In this document: positions 58,240 through 64,000 of the stretch, one piece after another
Layout: every line of letters begins with the position of its first letter
Numbering within the stretch: position 1 is the stretch's first letter
NCBI GenBank assembly: GCA_948150685.1
Contig: OX411306.1
Location: forward strand, 82,329,762-82,393,761
Length of the DNA stretch: 64,000 nucleotides
Reading direction: 5' to 3'
DNA from: Rhaphigaster nebulosa
Lineage: Eukaryota; Arthropoda; Insecta; Hemiptera; Pentatomidae
Position numbers and translations under genes: made by a program
The notes under the pieces: model-generated
The model's database searches: none
What the model saw: only the letters and a program-made list of their open reading frames with translations
Told to the model about the DNA's origin: nothing

Positions 58240-59764
58240 TAGGGTTGGAATATCGAAACGCGATATATCGATATATCGGAGTTCCGATATTTTCTATCGA
58301 TATCTCAACATCTGATAGATGGATGATATCGATATTTTACGACGATATATTGATGACACCATATGTTAAACTATATTACAGTCGATTTTCGATAATTCCT
58401 ACCTCGGTAACTTGTATATCCTGATAATTCGTATGAATTTTCTAGTTTCTTGAAAATCTCCCTTAATTTCGAAGAGAAACACTGCAATCCGGCTCCCTCG
58501 ATGATTCGAATCTATTTTCGTCTTCCAAGTAATGTAAACGTCTTATAATTCGAATTTCCAAATAAAAAATTTTGTTAACTCTTAATATTTTCAAAAGGAG
58601 AGGCGAGGTGAGCGAGTGAGAGGGGAATCGTTTCTAGGAATTTCGGTCGGTTTACTCTTTTTTTAAACCAAAATTTCAACGAATGGGCACAGATATGTAA
58701 TAAAAAATAGCGAAAATTTTCAACTGTTTATTGATAATTGTACGGCCCACAACAGTACCACATCACTCAACTTTGTTAATGTTCTGTTTTTAACTTCCAA
58801 TATCACCTCTAAGCTGCAGTCTCTAGACAGAGCCCTAATTAAACGATTTAAGACATTTAACACAAGGAAGTAGTGATGTAACTCTTAGAAAGCTTTGAGG
58901 ATGGGAATCACCTACCTCAAAATTAAGAAACTCCCCTAACTTTTCGAGATTTCGCCTATTTTGACGAAGGTTTAGCGGTAGCTAGGATCCTAACTGAGGA
59001 GAAAATTTTGATTCCGTGTGAAAATGGATGAAAAATATATTGATGTGCCGACGATTAGTAAAATGGCGAAATAATACATGTACAATCTGCATCATTTCTT
59101 AACAAAATCGGATTTTTGTGTAAATGTATTTTCTGCTCTGAACATGCTTAACGAAGCCGATAAGACCCGTCTTCGTGGATTGCACGAAAAGAAAATAACC
59201 GAAATTTTTTAAAATGTGATATTTTAAGGTTTTGTCGATCTGACTATATCGTTTGTATGTCCATTCATATTATTTCAATTTTGCATTAATTTTGTTATTC
59301 TATTTTTTTCCACCGATTATTAGAAATCTCGATAATTTGAATATCTCGATAATTTAAATTTAATTTTCGAACCCTTAACCATACGAATTATCATACGAAA
59401 CTATTTTTATCATACCATACGAAACTGTATTTTATTTTAAGTAACAATTCCCTTTATTCGATAAAAGTCCAGATCGTAACCCCAGTATGACGGAGGTCTT
59501 GATTTTTAAGATTAGACAGGTCCTAAAAATCTAGACGTCCGCTATGTTCGGATCAAGATTTTGGAATTTCACCAGTAAATATAACAATAAACAATTAATA
59601 ATTGCTAAACATTAATTAATAGATATGATTTATATACAAATAATGTTAATTCATCTCATGTAAAGATAAATTGATAATTATGTAAAAGATGATTGTACTG
59701 AGATGCATATCAAATGAATTACATGCTTTTAGATTAATGTTTTGAGAATACACAAGATAGTCGC
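58240..59764 (+). mobile_element. hAT element, TAGGGTTGG family, copy 2, 3'-truncated
   Basis: Begins TAGGGTTGGAATATCGAA and follows copy 1 (47747) through CCGATATTTT, GTAATGTAAACG and GAATCGTTTCTA. It is interrupted by a Tigger fragment (58656-59275), resumes at TTTTGCATTAATTTTGTTA, and stops at about 59760 where an ACTTCC element begins. The right terminal repeat is missing. Confidence 0.8.
58656..59275 (+). pseudogene. Pogo/Tigger DDE transposase fragment inside the hAT copy
   Basis: A plus frame from 58730 reads LFIDNCTAHNSTTSLNFVNV, then FLTSNITSKLQSLDRALIKR and FKTFNTRK before a stop. This is the DDE_1 catalytic segment (D-N-C-x-AH, P-N-x-TS-x-LQ-x-D), with the last D still recognisable. 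A C-terminal helix region (VPTISKMAK) follows near 59050. It is broken and lacks the N-terminus; a Tigger HTH remnant is at 16190. Confidence 0.75.
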
Positions 59765-60617
59765 CACAGGACTTCCTTATATGCCAATTAAACTATAATT
59801 CGGTGGCTCAAAAAATGACCCTGAATTTGGTTAATAGTTTCATAGCAGTACCTCAAACGACACTCGGCGTCGCTCTTGTTTATTGAGGTCTTATATGTCG
59901 TTTTGTTTCAGTTTGTAAAAAGTTTCTAAGATATTTCTTCGTGTTCCTTGACAGCATTAAAACTGTCTCTGTCACTAGATAAGGCATTGGAAATCGACGG
60001 TTTTAACATTTTAAGCGGAACAACCCGCTTAACTTATATCTTATTCCCCACACTGCAGACTTATTTAGTTTACTTAGTTAGGAAAAAAAGTATATTACAC
60101 TCAATTTTAAAACTTAAAACAAGGAATACAATTGTTTAATTAGAGTGGAAAAAAAATCGTGTTTTGATTTGTTTCTTATGACCTTCAAGTAAAGTACCCA
60201 TTTCGGATCTATCAACCAAAATCTATTATATTACTTATATTGATATAAAAGTCAAACTCACCAAATTTGAGATGCTTTACATTATATTTTAATATAATCT
60301 TTGATGAAAGTCTAATATGACCTTCAAGTAAAGTACCACTTTCGGTTTTCCAATGTTGAACAAAATTTATTATGTTCTATATATTAATATGCGAGTCTTA
60401 AATACCAAATTTCAGAAGTTTTGAATTATATTTTAATATATTGTTTGATGAAAATCAGTAATGATCTTCAAGTAAAGTACAACTTTCGGTAATCATGCAG
60501 TAACCAAAAAGGGAGGTTCACAACTAAATTATATATTTATCCTAAATACAAAATTTTTACTCTCTATGGCTAACCGTTTTTGAGTAATGCTAGATACGTA
60601 CGAACGTACGAACTTAC

Positions 60618-60625
60618 GTACAGAC
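60618..60625. repeat. hAT target-site duplication, left
   Basis: GTACAGAC, repeated exactly at 62562-62569. Confidence 0.9.
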
Positions 60626-61799
60626 TAGAGTTGGAACATCGATATTAAGAAAAATATCGATATTCGATATTTTGATATATCGCAAAACCAAATATCGATA
60701 TCTACTGATAATCGGTAGAAAAATATCGATATATCGATATATCGAAAGGAAATGGACGAAAAAGCAAAGAAACTGTGCATTAAATGAGTATAACGTTATG
60801 AAATTTATGAGAAGGTTTTGAAATAATATAATTATTATTTATAGAACAATATTTTTACTATCCATGAATCATGATAAAAAAAGATAGAAAAGAATAATAT
60901 TTTGGTAAACAAAAAAAAGTATTATAATACATTTTTATCTTGAAGATTTTTTGCCATATTTCATATATTATATTATTCTACAAATTCTTCAAAAATAAAA
61001 GCTTGTTTTATTTTTCTAAAAAAAATAAATTTTAGAAACTTTCCATGGATGCATTCTTAAAACATTTATCTAAAAACATGTAATTCATCTGATATATATT
61101 TCAGAAAGATCACCATTTATATTATAACCTGTTTGTCTTTGCATGGGATTAATTATATGTGTTTCAATCTTATCTACTAATTATTGTTTGGCAACTAAAT
61201 ATTGTTTATTCTCATATTTACTCCATTATATTTATAAATTAGCATGTGCTATATTTTAACCAATGATTATATGCAACAATTTATTTACATTTATAGTATT
61301 GTGAATTTTATTTCAATTTGGTGAATGATTGATCCATATTATTTTTTGTTTTGATAATCATGAAATCTTAAGTTTATTTGAATGGAAAGGAGGAAAAACG
61401 TGGACCCTATTTCATAATAAAGTACGAAAGTACAATTACGAGTAGACCTATGATTTACTATGCATATGTTGAAACATGATAAAATTATTAAACGTTAAAC
61501 TAGTTGTTAGCATCTACCTAATTTGCCTCGATTCCTGTTCTTGAATATTCTGGCCAGTGTCTTCACTATCTAGTAATACTTATGGTAGTGTTCTCTTTTC
61601 TTTTTGTAATTCTTCTAGATCATATTTTTATTTTAAATTTACTATTTTCATTACAGTTATTAGTTCTTTCATTATCTATTTTATTTGTTATGTCTATGTA
61701 ATGATTTTCAATTTCATATAGAAATTGAGCACTTCTTTTATACTTCTTTATTACTATTAGGGTTTTTGGCATTTGTCTTATGCTGCTTTAATCTTGTTA

Positions 61800-62240
61800 T
61801 CAAATTTTGGGTCATTTCGCCTATATAATACTTTTCATTGTATTCTTTCCAGTGTAGAAAGGCAGAGTATCCCTACAGATAAAACATAAAATAGCATAAT
61901 TAATTTTTCTTCGTCGTTCGCCTCCCTCTTCAAACGACGCTATATTTTGGAAACTATTTGTTATGTCATAAGCTTTTGACGGAGGAACTGTTTCATTTGC
62001 TTCTGATATAGAAGTGTTGCAGAAACATCTGACCCTGTTGGAGATGAAAAAACGTGTGAATGGGAAGCTTTGAGGTGTGACCGTAGGTTTGTTCTGTTTT
62101 CCGATGTCCAAAATATTTTGTGAGAATATTTGCACTCCGCACTTTTACTGTCTTACGATTTTAAATGTTCCCATACTTTATTTTTTGGCGGCGACATGTT
62201 AGTTTCTATTTTCATTTTAATCACCACACTAACACTAACA
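61800..62240 (-). pseudogene. hAT transposase remnant with BED finger
   Basis: The minus strand reads MSPPKNKVWEHLKS, a stop, CKYSHKIFW with the second Cys of the CxxC pair lost, NLRSHLKASH, and after shifts KINYAILCFICRDTLPFYT. These match the BED zinc finger (vW-F, C-C, L-HL-H) and the following dimerisation or core start (IL-FI--D--PF) of hAT transposases. Only the N-terminal third remains; the DDE core is absent. An (AAC)n run lies just upstream at 62235-62262. Confidence 0.65.
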
Positions 62241-62262
62241 ACAACAACAACAACAACAACAA
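62235..62262. repeat. (AAC)n microsatellite
   Basis: About 28 bases of CAA/AAC triplets inside the hAT element. Confidence 0.9.
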
Positions 62263-62561
62263 TGAACAACAGGTAACTGACCATTAGTGACGCCTATGAG
62301 TTATAACATTAAGGAAGTTACAACAGCTTAAAGACAGAGTCCTAGATTTATTAAATGATTAAGCTATAATGTAAAGTACAGCTCACGGATAAAATTAATA
62401 ATATGATAAAGAATAAAGGAAAGTTTAAAATATCAATATCACCGATATATCGGTGTAAAATATCGATATCATCGATATATCGGGTGTTAGGATAACGATA
62501 TTATATATCGGTTTTTCAAATCCGATATATCGATATATCGCGTTTCGATATTCCAACCCTA

Positions 62562-62569
62562 GTACAGAC
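62562..62569. repeat. hAT target-site duplication, right
   Basis: Exact second copy of GTACAGAC. Confidence 0.9.
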
Positions 62570-62692
62570 GCCACGACGAAACTAGTCAAAATGGATTCAG
62601 GGATGGCCAAAATGAATATTTCCGTTGAAATCTGAAAACTAAAAATTTTCGCGATAACAATACTTCCTTTACTGCGTACAAGGAAGTAAAAA

Positions 62693-64000
62693 AGAACAAC
62701 AAATGATTTAATGGTTTATCAGATGGTGCTATTATTTAGCTCATCAAATATAGATAACGATTGAAGTAACCAAATTGTTTTGGTTTGTTATGGCTTCAAT
62801 TATTGTCAAAACGAGTTTTTGAGAACGTCTAGTGTTGCTACTAGCCGTTGTGAAGAGGAGTCAAGTAGCTGTTACACTTTAGTTCACCTGAGAGTTTAAA
62901 AGGTGGCTTAGGTAGCTGGTCAAACATCATTAAGGTCCTATCAGAAACCCCGGAGCGTGGAATTTAATAACCCGTCTCGAATCGATGTGGTGTTGGAGCT
63001 TGTCAAGACGAGTACCTCATTAAAGGCATTGCGATTACCATCCACTTTGGATTGGAAGGATCGACTTTAAATACCTCAGGTCCCTCCAACAAACTAATGG
63101 CTAGCCGCTCAAATAGACCCTTCTCGGTTCACAGCTATCGACGACAATCGCCTCGATATTTTGTATAGAAATGTAGGAGGTAAAGTTGTCGAGAGTTTAA
63201 AAGTCATTGTGTGCGGGCTTGGACAAAGGGTGAGAAACTTTGAACCATCTTTTATTTAGTATGGATCTGAACTATTACCGAATCTGTATCTCATGCAAAC
63301 AATTTTTGCGAATTGAAAATGTGTCATCAAATCAGTTTACATGTGGTATCACTACGATTACAGGTTTAATTAAGAAGTTCGCTCAAAAGTAAAAAGTAAA
63401 AAAAAAAGTAAGATAACACGCATTGTGTGATTGATATATATAATCCAAGGTTTAACTGCAGGTTCTTATCTCAGCAGAATGCTCTTTCAGGTCTTAATAA
63501 CTATCTATTTCAAAACATGTATTTTCTGTTAGTGATAGACACCTTGTTTCATCTGAAAATGTAATAAAAATGCAATCAGTGTGCATTGTGGTTTATATAT
63601 TTAAAGTGTATAAGGACACTTCATGGTGGAAGTTTAGTTTCTCGTAATTCATATCAGAGTTGGCACTTACCATAATTACTTTTAAGAAGCAAAACAAAAT
63701 ATAAATAAAAATATATTTAAAAAGCAATACAAAATCTATGTATAAAAAAAATTAATTTTCGGCCATTCGTTGCCAATGAACGTTTTTTTTTAAATCAACT
63801 TTGTTTCAAAAAGTTGTGATATAAAAAAAAAAAATCATCATTAGCTTTTATCAGTTAAATACTAGAAATGCAAGAATGTTAAAGCCTTATCCACAATGAT
63901 CGATAAAATTAAGTAACTGAATGTTGGCAATTGATAAAATTGGGTTTAGTTTGCTGAGTACAAGTTTCAAAATAATAGATGAGTCCACGGAAGAAAGAGG
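62693..64000. other. Unassigned; contains a dispersed repeat at 62862-62963
   Basis: 62862-62963 is the reverse complement of 53811-53908. The GC-richer stretch 62960-63240 probably continues the same element, but no protein could be read. After 63250 the sequence is AT-rich and featureless to the end. Confidence 0.4.

Larger units (their letters stand above)
60626..62561 (-). mobile_element. hAT element, TAGGGTTGG family, copy 3, longest
   Basis: Ends TAGAGTTGGAACATCGATAT and CGATATTCCAACCCTA. It is inverted relative to the copies at 47747 and 58240 and shares their 3' part (TTACATG, AACATTTATCTAAAA). It is longer because it keeps a decayed transposase region at 61800-62240, so it may represent the source structure of the family. 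Confidence 0.9.
59765..62692 (-). mobile_element. ACTTCC-family element, copy 4, split by a hAT element
   Basis: Orientation is minus: the start (TTTTTACTTCCTTGTACG in reverse complement) is at 62692 and the far end near 59765. Internal repeats ACCTTCAAGTAAAGTACC-like lie near 60180, 60320 and 60470. A hAT element at 60626-62561 sits in it with a perfect 8-bp duplication. Both halves align to copy 2 (24654). Confidence 0.85.

Overview
The window looks like nuclear DNA from an insect. It is very AT-rich, has long (TA)n tracts, carries one spliced receptor gene, and is otherwise packed with old transposable elements. Families seen are hAT, pogo/Tigger, Tc1, Penelope-like, jockey-type and other LINEs, gypsy, foldback elements, tRNA-derived SINEs and several MITE families. 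A hemipteran such as a planthopper would fit this mix, but that is inference. No prokaryotic feature (operon, ribosome binding site, CRISPR) is present.

The only convincing host gene lies on the minus strand between 8786 and 1282. Four exons (8786-8712, 4142-4014, 1674-1549, 1446-1282) join in one frame, every junction in phase 0. They encode the third cytoplasmic loop, TM6, TM7 with NPxxY plus helix 8, and the C-terminal tail of a rhodopsin-like GPCR. The exons for the N-terminus and TM1 to TM5 were not found; they may lie beyond the window.

Layout: 0-9 kb, GPCR 3' exons with SINEs, a LINE 3' end, an ACTTCC-family element and a Tigger-like MITE that contains a palindrome of two hammerhead-like motifs. 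10-12.6 kb, a large foldback element of about 110-bp units. 13-17 kb, hAT MITE, broken LINE, Tigger helix-turn-helix. 18-22.3 kb, inverted-repeat cluster and LINE endonuclease fragment. 22.6-25.5 kb, two head-to-head Penelope-like fragments and an ACTTCC element. 26.4-27.1 kb, hAT element. 29.9-34.6 kb, an inverted pair of Penelope 3' ends holding a nested ACTTCC element and a nested LINE with exact target duplications. 36.7-42.8 kb, hAT MITE, jockey endonuclease fragment, LINE RT. 44-47 kb, MITE and dead Tc1 transposase. 47.7-52.8 kb, hAT element, then a 3.4-kb TIR-bounded region containing a second foldback copy. 55.5-57.6 kb, truncated gypsy gag-protease. 58.2-62.7 kb, a nest: Tigger fragment inside a hAT copy, followed by an ACTTCC element that holds another hAT copy with a BED-finger remnant.

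All transposon proteins seen here carry stops, frameshifts or truncations, so none looks autonomous. The value of the window lies in the insertion order, the target duplications, the foldback architecture and the ribozyme-like motifs. Family names come from motif recognition by eye, without database searches.
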